Positions 29,641-37,800 of a stretch of DNA of 64,000 nt are shown piece by piece (within the stretch, counting starts at the first letter, position 1; each line of letters opens with the position of its first letter). The translations under genes and the position numbers were made by a program. The notes below the pieces were generated by a model, which worked only from the letters and a program-made list of their open reading frames with translations, had not been told where the DNA came from and did no database searches. Source of the stretch: Fabrea salina (taxonomy: Eukaryota; Ciliophora; Heterotrichea; Heterotrichida; Fabreidae); the NCBI GenBank assembly GCA_022984795.1, contig JALIHJ010000048.1, positions 62,001 through 126,000 on the forward strand, written 5' to 3'.

Positions 29641-30405
29641 ATGGGCAACAAAGTATCTAAGTTATGTGTTGATTGCTTTATGTCTGTGGAGGAACAGAAC
29701 TACTCCCCTGTAGAGCACCTGGACTCACCTTTGCAAAACTCTGAAGACTCTTTAGACACCAATCTTTTTGAAGGTTCCAACAGAAAGAATTCCAGTCAAA
29801 ACTGGGATGCTAAAATACTCCCAGCATACCAAGAAATAGCTTCATTAGCTATTCAGCCTCCAGAGGACTTGACTCAAATATGCAGCAAAGAAGGAGTGAC
29901 TGTCTTCGGCAAAGAAATTCCTGAAGGTTTCCACATCCAAGCTGAGTGGTTGATTGACTATGACCCCAAGGACTACATTGGTTTTTTCAGAAGCACTGAC
30001 TACAGACTTAGTTGGGACAAAAACTTAGAAAGCATAGAGATTGTTGAAAGAATAGACTCTAACACCTTTGTAGAGCATTTAACTATTAAAAAAGCTATTG
30101 GAGTCTCTAAAAGAGACATGCTTTTACTCACTAAGTTTTTAGAAACAGACAAAGGCTGTGTGCTAGTTAGCAAGTCTTGTGAACACAACTCAAAGCCCAT
30201 TGATTCAAACGTTGTAAGGGCAACTATGATGGTGGCTGGGTACTACATTGAAGAGTATGGGGACAGGTACAAAGTCACTAACGTTACAAAAGGGCACTTC
30301 GGGGGGTCTGTTCCTTCTTCTATAATCAAAAAGATGACTGGCTTGGCTATTCCAAAGCTTGTGAAAGCCCTTAACTCTGCTTACGAAAAGCACCAAAGTA
30401 ATTAA
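29641..30405 (+). CDS. N-myristoylated START-domain lipid-transfer protein
   Basis: 254 residues. MGNKVSKLC carries a myristoylation signal (Gly2, Ser6). Residues about 75-250 are a START domain: FHIQAEWLIDYDPKDYIGFF, RLSWDKNLESIEIVERID, KRDMLLLTKFLE, RATMMVAGYYIEEYGDRYKV, and the C-terminal helix IIKKMTGLAIPKLVKALNSA. It binds a lipid or sterol and probably acts at a membrane. The frame opens earlier, inside TRAPPC13, but the ATG at 29641 gives the lipid-modified start. It is followed with no spacer by another MGN protein. Confidence 0.88.
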   Translation: MGNKVSKLCVDCFMSVEEQNYSPVEHLDSPLQNSEDSLDTNLFEGSNRKNSSQNWDAKILPAYQEIASLAIQPPEDLTQICSKEGVTVFGKEIPEGFHIQAEWLIDYDPKDYIGFFRSTDYRLSWDKNLESIEIVERIDSNTFVEHLTIKKAIGVSKRDMLLLTKFLETDKGCVLVSKSCEHNSKPIDSNVVRATMMVAGYYIEEYGDRYKVTNVTKGHFGGSVPSSIIKKMTGLAIPKLVKALNSAYEKHQSN

Positions 30406-31446
30406 ATGGGGAATTGCTGCAATAGAAGACTGCCTGTAAAAACCACTTTTTTGGAGAAAACAAAGTGCAATACACTGGTTCAGCAGTGCATTAACACTGG
30501 GCCGGCTTTCCAGACTTTGCTTAATTTTAAGTCTAAAATAGTTCACAAAAGAAACACTAAAGCAGCTGAAATAGACGCTGCTTTTCTAGAAAAGGTAGAG
30601 TTTTGTGAGTTCTATGAGTCTGGCGAGTCTTCTGAAAGTTCAGGAAACCTAGAGTACTCTTTAGACTCCCAAGTTCCAGAAACAGTCGACTCAAACAACA
30701 TTGACGGTTTGATTGAAGTTAGTCAAACCTTAAACAACTTAACCGTTCAAAGAAAAGCTGTTGTTACTCTCCACTCACTGTACTTACTAGACTCTGAGGA
30801 CCAGTCTTTAGTTTGCAAAGTTCCTTTGAGCAAAATAGTGCTTTTCTTTATATCTGAAGACTTAGAAACTGCACTAATAGTTGTAAGGTCAGAAACTGAC
30901 TTTTGCGTTACGACCAAAAACTTAAGAAATCTAGTTTTAGCGCTAGAGCAGAACTATTACGAGTCCCACAGAGTGTTTATTCCTTGGGTCAAAAAGGGCT
31001 CTCGAAGTTACTTGTTGTGCCAGATCAACAAAACTAACTCTTCAAAGGCCAAAGCTGAGTTTTGGACCCACAGAAACTTAAAAGTCACTGAAGTTCTTTT
31101 AAGACACGGAAACTTCGGTGACAAAGAACTAAACTTAGTGCCTTTTAAAAAGTTTCCTGAACTTCCAGACTTTGACTCTTACTTTTTGCTTTCAGAAAGT
31201 GCTATTTACATACTGGACTCTGAATACACTCCTAAAAAGACAATACACCTTGAAGAGATAACTAAAGTAGGAATCAATACCTTAGATGAGTCCTTGTCAG
31301 TGTCCACTAAAAACCGCACAGATTCCTGGAACCTTCCACACTACTTAATAGAGAAGATCTACAGAGCAGCCAAGTTACAGGATAACACTAGCATTGTTGT
31401 AAGCTGGCTAAACACACAACTTTCTTCGAAAGAAATAATAACCTAA
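30406..31446 (+). CDS. dually lipidated (MGNCC) protein, PH-like fold suspected, 346 aa
   Basis: The start MGNCCNRR predicts myristoylation plus palmitoylation, as in membrane-anchored signalling proteins. The rest is soluble with two stretches of short beta-strands (AVVTLHSLYLLDSEDQSLVC, then SYFLLSESAIYILDSEYTPK) that resemble PH or myosin-TH1 domains reading lipids. This is a weak resemblance. The ATG immediately follows the TAA of the START gene. Two adjacent acyl-anchored genes suggest a shared membrane role. Confidence 0.7.
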   Translation: MGNCCNRRLPVKTTFLEKTKCNTLVQQCINTGPAFQTLLNFKSKIVHKRNTKAAEIDAAFLEKVEFCEFYESGESSESSGNLEYSLDSQVPETVDSNNIDGLIEVSQTLNNLTVQRKAVVTLHSLYLLDSEDQSLVCKVPLSKIVLFFISEDLETALIVVRSETDFCVTTKNLRNLVLALEQNYYESHRVFIPWVKKGSRSYLLCQINKTNSSKAKAEFWTHRNLKVTEVLLRHGNFGDKELNLVPFKKFPELPDFDSYFLLSESAIYILDSEYTPKKTIHLEEITKVGINTLDESLSVSTKNRTDSWNLPHYLIEKIYRAAKLQDNTSIVVSWLNTQLSSKEIIT

Positions 31447-31785
31447 ATGTATTTTATTTTGCGCAGAATGCAATCATCAGTTCCTAACTGCATTACACAA
31501 CAGGCAAACAAAATAAGGATTTCTGTTCAGGCAAAGCCTAACTCCCGGGCAAACGCAATTTCAGAAATCAGCCAAGAATGCATTGCAGTCAGCATAGCAG
31601 CCCCTCCTAAAGAAGGAGAAGCTAACAAAGAACTCTGCAGCTTCTTAGCACAAGTTTTAAGTGTTCGCAAAAGCCAAGTGAGTGTAAAGCCTGGAACTCA
31701 AAAGTCAAGATGCAAGATTCTAGAACTAGAAGCTCAGTTAAGTCCTAGCGAAGTATACCAAGCTTTGGTTAACTACTCTAATTAA
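31447..31785 (+). CDS. DUF167 / UPF0235 (YggU, C15orf40-like) protein
   Basis: 112 residues. [20 protein letters not shown], then [40 protein letters not shown] is the DUF167 fold. Function is unknown across the family, which occurs in bacteria and eukaryotes. The first 25 residues ([11 protein letters not shown]) may be a targeting leader or mis-start; an internal ATG at residue 8 is possible. It starts directly at the previous TAA, and its end overlaps the convergent gene by 8 bases. Confidence 0.85.
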   Translation: MYFILRRMQSSVPNCITQQANKIRISVQAKPNSRANAISEISQECIAVSIAAPPKEGEANKELCSFLAQVLSVRKSQVSVKPGTQKSRCKILELEAQLSPSEVYQALVNYSN

Positions 31786-32287
31786 GCTTATTAGCTTTTA
31801 TTTTTGGTAAAATCTTTCTATTAGAAAGCCTTTTTTGGTTTCTGGGGTTTTGAGGTAGTTTCTTGTATGTTTTACTGCTATTTTTTGTCTTTAAGTTAGA
31901 AGAAATTGGGCTTTTCATGATTTCGTCGAGTAAGCAGAACTTTCTTGCTTTTTCAGTGCCAGGTTGGTTAGTATAGATTCCAAACTTCAAAGGCTTTTTC
32001 TGGACACCCAAACTTATAGACTGGATGTGGGTGCTTCTTTGGATTTTGTTAGACACACTCTTCATCTCTCGTTCTAGTTCTTGCTTGTCAGGAGAAATAC
32101 GTATGTTTCTAAAAGAGTTTTTGGACTTAAAAGATTCTCTAGATATAAGTTCTAAAAAGTCGGAATTCGGATAACTAACTTCTTCAGAGTCAAAGTTTTT
32201 TGTGTTCTGCTTGTTAGGGATGACTGTTAGTACTCTTCTCCTTGGAACTCTCCTAGCTTTTTCTGGGTTACTGACTAAGTCAGACAT
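31778..32287 (-). CDS. hypothetical basic protein, paralogue of 32779-33234
   Basis: 169 residues, strongly basic, rich in Lys, Arg and Ser. It shares blocks with the gene at 32779-33234: [10 protein letters not shown] against [30 protein letters not shown] against ISPSDKQLKCKMNELLRKIQ, and a C-terminal [20 protein letters not shown] against IKNPVSTSISAKNSCRKSKK. No known domain. The frame opens at TTG 32299, but the ATG at 32287 ([10 protein letters not shown]) is preferred. It leaves 12 bases to SPC24. The stop is TAG inside the end of DUF167. Confidence 0.65.
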   Translation of the reverse strand: MSDLVSNPEKARRVPRRRVLTVIPNKQNTKNFDSEEVSYPNSDFLELISRESFKSKNSFRNIRISPDKQELEREMKSVSNKIQRSTHIQSISLGVQKKPLKFGIYTNQPGTEKARKFCLLDEIMKSPISSNLKTKNSSKTYKKLPQNPRNQKRLSNRKILPKIKANKLN

Positions 32288-32299
32288 ATTTACTTTCAA

Positions 32300-33085
32300 A
32301 TGGATTTTGAACTAAAGAAGTCACTCGGAGCTTGCCAAGAGATTCTTTCCGACCTCCCTAAAATGCTCCAGAACTCCATAAGTGAACTAGAAGAAGACCT
32401 TAAGTTCGTAACTAGCAAACTTTCTTGTGACAAAAGCGAAATCCTCAAACAACTCATGTCCCAAGAAGAGTACTTAGAAAAGCTTTGCAAAGAAAAGCAA
32501 AATCTAAAAGCTCAACTTAGCAAAGCTGAAAACCCAGAAGTGCTGCAAGAAACCGAAACCAACCTTCAACAAGAGCCTGAAGACTTGAGTGAAGACCTTA
32601 AGTACTACAAAGGCATGCTTAACTACCTCAAAAGCAAAGTAAGTCTTTACTACCTGTGCACCAAAATCAGATGGGACCTAGACTCCTCTGGAATTCAAGG
32701 CAGAATTCAAGACAAACCCTTCAGAATTGAAGGTGAGGTTTCCTTTGAAACTGTAAATAAGCTTTGGGAATTATTAGATTATATAGGTCTATATAACTTA
32801 GTTAGGGCTTTTTTGGATTTTCTACAGGAATTCTTAGCACTTATAGAAGTAGAAACAGGGTTTTTTATAGCTTCTAGTGCAAGAGAAAAGGGTGGTTTCT
32901 TTATCTTTGGTAAAGATGGAGTATTTATAACACCCATAGTAGAGGCCCTGGGTATTTGTTCTTCTTGGATTTTTCTGAGTAGTTCGTTCATTTTGCACTT
33001 AAGCTGTTTGTCGCTTGGAGAAATAACTCTGGAATTCTTAAGCACTTCTCTTGAAACAAGTTCTAAAAAGTTTAAGTTAGAGTAA
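32300..33085 (+). CDS. SPC24: SPC24-like kinetochore protein with antisense-overlapping tail
   Basis: The first 160 residues look like Spc24: a coiled coil (ISELEEDLKFVTSKLSCDKS) and a C-terminal globular part, YYLCTKIRWDLDSSGIQGRI, then FRIEGEVSFETVNKLWELLD. Spc24 is an Ndc80-complex subunit. Homology ends near 32779. The frame nevertheless stays open about 100 codons into sequence antisense to the gene at 32779-33234. No other pair in the window overlaps by more than 18 bases. A 15-nt intron-like GTCTATATAACTTAG at the junction would not change frame. The tail may be overprinted, or the true stop lost. Confidence 0.65.
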   Translation: MDFELKKSLGACQEILSDLPKMLQNSISELEEDLKFVTSKLSCDKSEILKQLMSQEEYLEKLCKEKQNLKAQLSKAENPEVLQETETNLQQEPEDLSEDLKYYKGMLNYLKSKVSLYYLCTKIRWDLDSSGIQGRIQDKPFRIEGEVSFETVNKLWELLDYIGLYNLVRAFLDFLQEFLALIEVETGFFIASSAREKGGFFIFGKDGVFITPIVEALGICSSWIFLSSSFILHLSCLSLGEITLEFLSTSLETSSKKFKLE

Positions 33086-33234
33086 TCTTCTTTTGAAAGT
33101 GACTTTTCTTCAGGCTCGTTCTTAAGTAAGTCCTCAATTTTAGTTTTTAAAGGGTTCAGGGTCAGTTTTTTGGTTCTTTTCCGGTAAAAAACTCTTTTTG
33201 TTGTGGACTTTTGTAGTGTATTCTTAGTTTCCAT
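32779..33234 (-). CDS. hypothetical basic protein, paralogue of 31778-32287
   Basis: 151 residues, starting METKNTLQKST and ending LTKLYRPI. It has the same block order as its paralogue 500 bases away, including FLEL(V/I)SRE, ISP-DKQ, a Ser/Thr-rich MGV/LGV step and a Lys/Ser C-terminus. Function unknown; nothing beyond Lys-rich helices. Probably a local duplication that has diverged. It converges on and overlaps the SPC24 reading frame. Confidence 0.65.
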   Translation of the reverse strand: METKNTLQKSTTKRVFYRKRTKKLTLNPLKTKIEDLLKNEPEEKSLSKEDYSNLNFLELVSREVLKNSRVISPSDKQLKCKMNELLRKIQEEQIPRASTMGVINTPSLPKIKKPPFSLALEAIKNPVSTSISAKNSCRKSKKALTKLYRPI

Positions 33235-33360
33235 TCAAATATTATTGGTCTAATTATATTAATGGCTAAGCATTGCTTTTTAGGAAGTTTATAAATTTCT
33301 AACACGTAATGTTAATGTTTGAGACTCAATAACATAAGCTTAAACTAAATCTGATTTATC
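33235..33360. other. 126-bp AT-rich spacer
   Basis: Upstream of the basic-protein gene and downstream of the EF-hand gene. Contains TTATATTAATGG and other AT tracts. No ORF or RNA gene recognised. Confidence 0.35.
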
Positions 33361-33636
33361 CTATTGAAGAGCTTGTAAGAGCTGCTTGACAAGTTCCTTA
33401 AACTCGTTGACATCAATAGTTCCGCTCATATCGGTGTCGAGTTCTTTGAGAGCCTTTTCTACGTCTTCTTCAGAAGGAGCTGGGATCTCCGCTTCTTGGG
33501 CTACTTGGTTCATTGCGGCCTTAAGTTCAGCCTTATCGATTTGGCCAGATCCATCAGCGTCAACTTGGTCGAAGACTGCCTTGGTTACTGCATTGAGCTT
33601 TCCGTCGTCAGCGAGAATTTCGTCAATGGTTGCCAT
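33361..33636 (-). CDS. small two-EF-hand calcium-binding protein, 91 aa
   Basis: Two canonical EF loops: DADGSGQIDKAE and DTDMSGTIDVNE, each in a helix-loop-helix with the right spacing. The length and layout resemble calbindin-like/S100-size proteins or half a calmodulin. Heterotrichs use such proteins in contractile and cortical calcium responses (inference). The start MATIDEIL is preceded by TATAATAA, and upstream lies a 16-bp repeated motif. Confidence 0.9.
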   Translation of the reverse strand: MATIDEILADDGKLNAVTKAVFDQVDADGSGQIDKAELKAAMNQVAQEAEIPAPSEEDVEKALKELDTDMSGTIDVNEFKELVKQLLQALQ

Positions 33637-33647
33637 TTATTATAAAC

Positions 33648-33663
33648 ACATGACTTGGAAATT
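33648..33663 (+). repeat. 16-bp direct repeat, copy 1
   Basis: ACATGACTTGGAAATT, identical to copy 2 at 33791-33806. Confidence 0.8.
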
Positions 33664-33790
33664 TATTTATTTATTGGAATTGTTGTAAGCCGTCTAGGCC
33701 TCTGCTTCGTGTCTTGGGTAGTTTTTTGGTTGGGTTGTCATTTTCTTCTGCCGTTCTTTTCCTCTTGAGTTCCGGTCGTGTTTCCTCGTG

Positions 33791-33806
33791 ACATGACTTG
33801 GAAATT
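33791..33806 (+). repeat. 16-bp direct repeat, copy 2
   Basis: ACATGACTTGGAAATT, identical to copy 1 at 33648-33663. Confidence 0.8.
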
Positions 33807-33873
33807 AATCCTTATAAATGCCTAACTACTAAGAATATAAGCAAGTACCTACTAATGCACTTGTAATTTAAAT

Positions 33874-35031
33874 ATGCTAGAAGACTCTTACCCGCGAATA
33901 ACGCAGCAGTTTCTTAACAAACTTTTGAGAAGCGACATAAAGAACTACTACAGCACCAGGTACCTGAACGATAAACTGTACTTGCACTACAAAGGTTTCA
34001 AACAAATAGAAAACCTAGAAGAATTCACAGGACTCAAAGTTCTTTACATTGAAGGAAATGCCATTGAAGTCATTTCAGGACTAGAAAACTGCAAGGAACT
34101 AAGGTGTCTTTATCTGCACGAAAACTGCGTCCGAGAAATCTCTGGACTCGAAACGCTTTCAGAACTTAAGATTCTGAACTTAAGTGACAACCTGATCACA
34201 ACCGTCTCTAATCTGCAGTCAAACAAGACTCTAGAAACTTTGAACCTGCAAAGAAACAGAATAGGCACCAACGGGCTAGACGACGTAATTCACCTTGCAG
34301 AACTCCACTCGATAACAGTGCTAGACCTTTCTCACAACAAAATCGAAGACCCCCAGATATTGCCAGAAGTCCTCCAAAAAATGCCTAACCTTGCTGTGCT
34401 CTACTTGCAAGGCAACCCTGTGTGCAAAAAGATCCAAAACTACCGCAAAACTTTAGTAAACCAACTGCCCTCTCTAAAGTTCCTGGACGACCGGCCTGTT
34501 ACCCCTGAAGAAAAAAGGTTCGCAGAAGCCTTTGTAAGGGGAGGCATTCAAGCTGAACGTGAAGAAAGAAGGAAGTGGCAAGAAGAAAGAGAACAAGAAC
34601 GCCTTCGCCAGCACAGGGCTTTCAGAGAAATGATTGAAAGCCACAGAAACAGAGACCCCCACTCAGGAGACTCCACACTAGGCAGCGAAGGAAGCAGTGA
34701 CGAGTGGAACAGCACTTCTAGGTCAGAAACTCCAGAAGTGTCCTACATCGGCTACACAAGCAGCGAAAAAGAAGAGTCCCATACTTCTTCTTGCGACGAG
34801 CACAGCCAAAAAGAAGAGGAAATTCCTTATTTAGAAGCACCTAAAGAGCCTCAAGAAACTTCCCAAGAAGTTGTTCAAGAAACTCCTAGCAAATTTCTGA
34901 TCGAAAACACTGAAGAAGAAATCCTAGACGAGTCAGAACACCAAAAAAGGCCTTTCCAAGAACAAGCTGTTCAGAACAAAATAGAAGAAATTGTAGCCAA
35001 ACAACAAGAAGAACTGGACGAATTAGATTAA
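33874..35031 (+). CDS. DNAAF1: dynein axonemal assembly factor 1 (DNAAF1/LRRC50/ODA7)
   Basis: 385 residues. The leader [20 protein letters not shown] is diagnostic. LRRs follow ([79 protein letters not shown]), then an LRR cap with [20 protein letters not shown] and [18 protein letters not shown]. The tail is acidic, ending EELDELD. DNAAF1 preassembles outer- and inner-arm dyneins in the cytoplasm, so this gene serves the cilia. Animal versions are longer by disordered tail only. Confidence 0.92.
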   Translation: MLEDSYPRITQQFLNKLLRSDIKNYYSTRYLNDKLYLHYKGFKQIENLEEFTGLKVLYIEGNAIEVISGLENCKELRCLYLHENCVREISGLETLSELKILNLSDNLITTVSNLQSNKTLETLNLQRNRIGTNGLDDVIHLAELHSITVLDLSHNKIEDPQILPEVLQKMPNLAVLYLQGNPVCKKIQNYRKTLVNQLPSLKFLDDRPVTPEEKRFAEAFVRGGIQAEREERRKWQEEREQERLRQHRAFREMIESHRNRDPHSGDSTLGSEGSSDEWNSTSRSETPEVSYIGYTSSEKEESHTSSCDEHSQKEEEIPYLEAPKEPQETSQEVVQETPSKFLIENTEEEILDESEHQKRPFQEQAVQNKIEEIVAKQQEELDELD

Positions 35032-35050
35032 GTTACTAATAGACAGCTAA

Positions 35051-37426
35051 CTACTTAGTTTTGTTAATAGCTCTTCTTGTAACAACTCCTTCCTTCAAGT
35101 CACTCATGATGGCTCCCTTGTTTAGGTACTTCATGTTGAAAGCTCCGTTGTTTTTTTTCCTGTTAGATCTGTTGATACAGTTAGGGCACTTCCAAATGTC
35201 GTCGAAGCAAGCCTCTTCGCCTGTGCCAGGGTAGTCCACACACACAAGGTGGAACCAGTTGCCACAGCAGGTGCAAGCAATCATTTCGTTTTCTTTAAGT
35301 TTCTGTTCGTAGAATTCTTCGCTCCAAGAAGGGTCTTTGGGCAAGCTGTAGAAGTAAGGGCGGTCGCAGAAGCAGTACTTTTCTTTGCTCTGTTTGGGAG
35401 TAGGTCTTCTTTTCTTTTTGGAGGACCTGCGGGAATCCTTTCGGAAACAAACTAAGTCTAGCCCGTGGTAGATGTTGAGTCTTTTGCCCCTTAACAAAAT
35501 GTCGTTTCTGAGACGGCTGTACAGAGTGTCTTGGTACCTTTTAAAGCACTCTTCAGGAGTCCGGTTGGGAATTGAGAGTCTTTCTTCCAGAATAACTTCT
35601 GGGATAATCAACGTGTAGAAGTTAGGACGCGTAATTCCTATTTTGGACTTCCTGGTGCTTGCTTGTAAGTTTATGTGCAGTATGAAGGGGTCTTTTTGAC
35701 TTAGGTTTAGTTTGTAAAGGAACTGCTGGATGCGGAATTCCAAAGTCAGGTCTTCGTCGTTGGTAAAGCTGCGTCCGTTGGAGTTTTTAGGCCGGCTTTC
35801 ACGTTTGCGTTTGACTGGACGCATAGGCACCTGGTACTTTTGCTCCCACTTTTCAAAAGACTTGCAGAACTTAAACAAGTCGTCCACTATCTTTTTTTCG
35901 CTGCTTTCAAGCATTTTGCGTAGTTGAAGAGGTCTGTGCAAAGGGCAGTATATTTTGTCCTCAGAAGTCCGAGTAGTTACGTAATAGCCTTTGCCGCACT
36001 CAGGGTGGAAAGCTGCGTTGCACCTTGCGAAGCAACACTTAACACAAGCTCCTTTGCAAGTTCTGCAAACTTCACATTCGTAGCAAAAGTCTGCTGGGTC
36101 TATTTGGGATAAGTCTATCCCTTCGAGATTTGTTAAGTCTTGGAAAACTACTTTTTCAATGTGCAGTGCACAGAACACGTGGCACCAAACGTACAGAATT
36201 TTTTCGTTTTTAGACCGACTTGGGTAAGGCAGAGTGTAATTAGGCAGGTTCATACTTCCGTCGTTTTTGTGAACTGTAGGTTTCAAAGCACCTCCTTTTT
36301 TAGGACACAAAGCACAGTGCAGGCTTTGTGTTTGTTGTTTGGAGTAAATTTGGCAGGGGTCGCACTTCCAGCTATGAGCAAACTGAGGAACTCCGTAGCA
36401 CTTCAAGTGGACGTTTATGGAACAAGACTCGCAGGTGACAAAAGGGTCTAAGTCAGGGCATTCTTTTTCGTTGCAAACTGCACAAGTAACTTGTTGTGTT
36501 CTTTTGTCTTGGTGTTTTCTCAAGCCTGCGAAAGAATTTACTTCTTTTTCTTGGGGTTCGAAGTGGGAGTTTTTTTCGTAGTAACTTAAATACTCGTCGT
36601 TGGCCCACTCGTATTTCAAACACTTGATCTCAGCAATGATTTTTTCGTCTTCACTCATGTCTTTCACGCTTCCCACAGAAATAGGGTGGGTTTTTTCTTT
36701 GATCTCATCTTTGATTTTGGAATTTTTTTGACTTAAATGGCGAAGCTCTCGTTCGTACAATCTTATCAAGTTATCGACAAAATGATTGTCCTTTTTCAAA
36801 GACTCTTCGGATGGCAGCTGTGAGTCGCACTGGACGCCCTGGATGAGTGGGAACTCTGGAAAATAACTGAGGTTAAACCCCTGTGGGAAATATTCCAAGT
36901 TGATAATGAACCAGAAAACGTACCCGTTGCAGTGCGCAGCCGGAGACTCCCTACTTTTGTACTCGGCCTTCCACAAACTAGAATTCGGAATTTTGCGGCA
37001 CTGAGTTTTGATAAAAGTAAGCCGACTGGAGTCCTTTTTGCGTGCTCTAGAATCATGCATGTCGCACAAAACTGTATCTTTGTCAGCAAGTGAATAAGCT
37101 TTTGAGCACCAAGGGTGGATCAAACGACTGCATTCTGGAGCTCCGCACTCAACCAACAGCCCCAAAACTCCACACATACAGCACCCTCTTGAATTTATGC
37201 ACAGCTCATGGGCGCATCCCTGGATGTTAATAATATGGCTCGGCGAGAGGGAGACCAGCGGAGGTGCTGAGCGTTTGCAAAAGTAACATGAGGTTGTTTT
37301 GCCGCTAGTAAAGGGAACGGAACTATTTGCTGTTGGAGTTTCTTGGTTCTGTGGGGGACCAGAGGGGTTGCGCTTGCGAACCGCTTGCTTGCTTGCCAGG
37401 TTGTTCTTTTTGCTTGAACCTTGCAT
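35051..37426 (-). CDS. multi-PHD chromatin reader (JADE/BRPF/AF10-like)
   Basis: 791 residues. A first Cys/His cluster near residues 47-130 (CYFCKRSAPP ... CCMCGVLG ... HPWCSKAYS). Near residue 320 is a PHD, CAVCNEKECPDLDPFVTCES, then HLKCYGVP, followed by a C2HC knuckle and an extended PHD (CALCPKKGG ... VWCHVFCALHIEKVVF ... HPECGKGYYV). This PHD-knuckle-PHD order is that of JADE/BRPF/AF10 proteins. A C-terminal PHD (CFCDRPYF ... CTCCGNWFHLVCVDYPG ... CPNC) resembles those reading H3K4me3. No HAT or bromodomain is seen. It presumably targets a histone-modifying complex. Confidence 0.85.
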   Translation of the reverse strand: MQGSSKKNNLASKQAVRKRNPSGPPQNQETPTANSSVPFTSGKTTSCYFCKRSAPPLVSLSPSHIINIQGCAHELCINSRGCCMCGVLGLLVECGAPECSRLIHPWCSKAYSLADKDTVLCDMHDSRARKKDSSRLTFIKTQCRKIPNSSLWKAEYKSRESPAAHCNGYVFWFIINLEYFPQGFNLSYFPEFPLIQGVQCDSQLPSEESLKKDNHFVDNLIRLYERELRHLSQKNSKIKDEIKEKTHPISVGSVKDMSEDEKIIAEIKCLKYEWANDEYLSYYEKNSHFEPQEKEVNSFAGLRKHQDKRTQQVTCAVCNEKECPDLDPFVTCESCSINVHLKCYGVPQFAHSWKCDPCQIYSKQQTQSLHCALCPKKGGALKPTVHKNDGSMNLPNYTLPYPSRSKNEKILYVWCHVFCALHIEKVVFQDLTNLEGIDLSQIDPADFCYECEVCRTCKGACVKCCFARCNAAFHPECGKGYYVTTRTSEDKIYCPLHRPLQLRKMLESSEKKIVDDLFKFCKSFEKWEQKYQVPMRPVKRKRESRPKNSNGRSFTNDEDLTLEFRIQQFLYKLNLSQKDPFILHINLQASTRKSKIGITRPNFYTLIIPEVILEERLSIPNRTPEECFKRYQDTLYSRLRNDILLRGKRLNIYHGLDLVCFRKDSRRSSKKKRRPTPKQSKEKYCFCDRPYFYSLPKDPSWSEEFYEQKLKENEMIACTCCGNWFHLVCVDYPGTGEEACFDDIWKCPNCINRSNRKKNNGAFNMKYLNKGAIMSDLKEGVVTRRAINKTK

Positions 37427-37701
37427 ATTTTATTAACTTATGTTCTTAAGTATTTAAGGTTCTTATATCATTAAGCAAATGCTTTCGGGAGTTGGAGTGG
37501 TCTGATCTTTAAAAACTCGAGTTTCATATTATAGTTCTGACCGTAAAAATGAAGCGATTCTAAATTTTTACTGTGAAAAGGGAGGCGGGTTAGTTTATAA
37601 AGATTAATGGAATAATTTCACCATGGCTTGCTTGTTTGTTTGAATAGTTGTTAAATATGAAAGTTGTTTTAAGTCCAGTAATTGTATATTGATTAAAAAA
37701 G
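37427..37701. other. 275-bp intergenic region
   Basis: Upstream of the PHD gene and downstream of the minus-strand tRNA. AT-rich with a few GC-richer patches (about 37490-37510 and 37585-37600). I see no ORF of note and no RNA I can name. An unrecognised small RNA cannot be excluded. Confidence 0.35.
37695..37700 (-). terminator. Pol III terminator of tRNA-Val
   Basis: A run of six A on the plus strand, T6 on the coding strand, one base after the tRNA 3' end. Confidence 0.85.
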
Positions 37702-37771
37702 TCTGAGGCCAGGAATTGAACCTGGGATTCTCGCGCGTAAGGCGACCGTGTTCCCTCTACACTACCTCAGA
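37702..37771 (-). tRNA. tRNA-Val (anticodon TAC)
   Basis: 70 bases, no intron. The acceptor stem TCTGAGG/CCTCAGA pairs perfectly. The D arm is GTGT-AGAGGGA-ACAC, the anticodon loop CTTACGC with anticodon TAC (reads GUA), and the T arm CCAGG-TTCAATT-CCTGG. The A box TAGTGTAGAGG fits TRGYNNARNNG, and the B box is GGTTCAATTCC. The anticodon stem GTCGC/GCGAG has a G-G mismatch at its outer pair, and the variable loop is short. CCA is not encoded. Confidence 0.93.
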
Positions 37772-37800
37772 TTTCCAAAGAGTCTCTAATAAACATTACA

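Larger units (their letters stand above)
33637..33873. promoter_or_regulatory. 237-bp divergent intergenic region with a 16-bp direct repeat
   Basis: Between the EF-hand and DNAAF1 starts. The 16-mer ACATGACTTGGAAATT occurs at 33648-33663 and again at 33791-33806, 143 bases apart in the same orientation. The first copy is inside the EF-hand gene's immediate upstream DNA. No convincing ORF exists between them. A duplicated promoter element or a small untranslated RNA gene are both possible. Confidence 0.5.
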
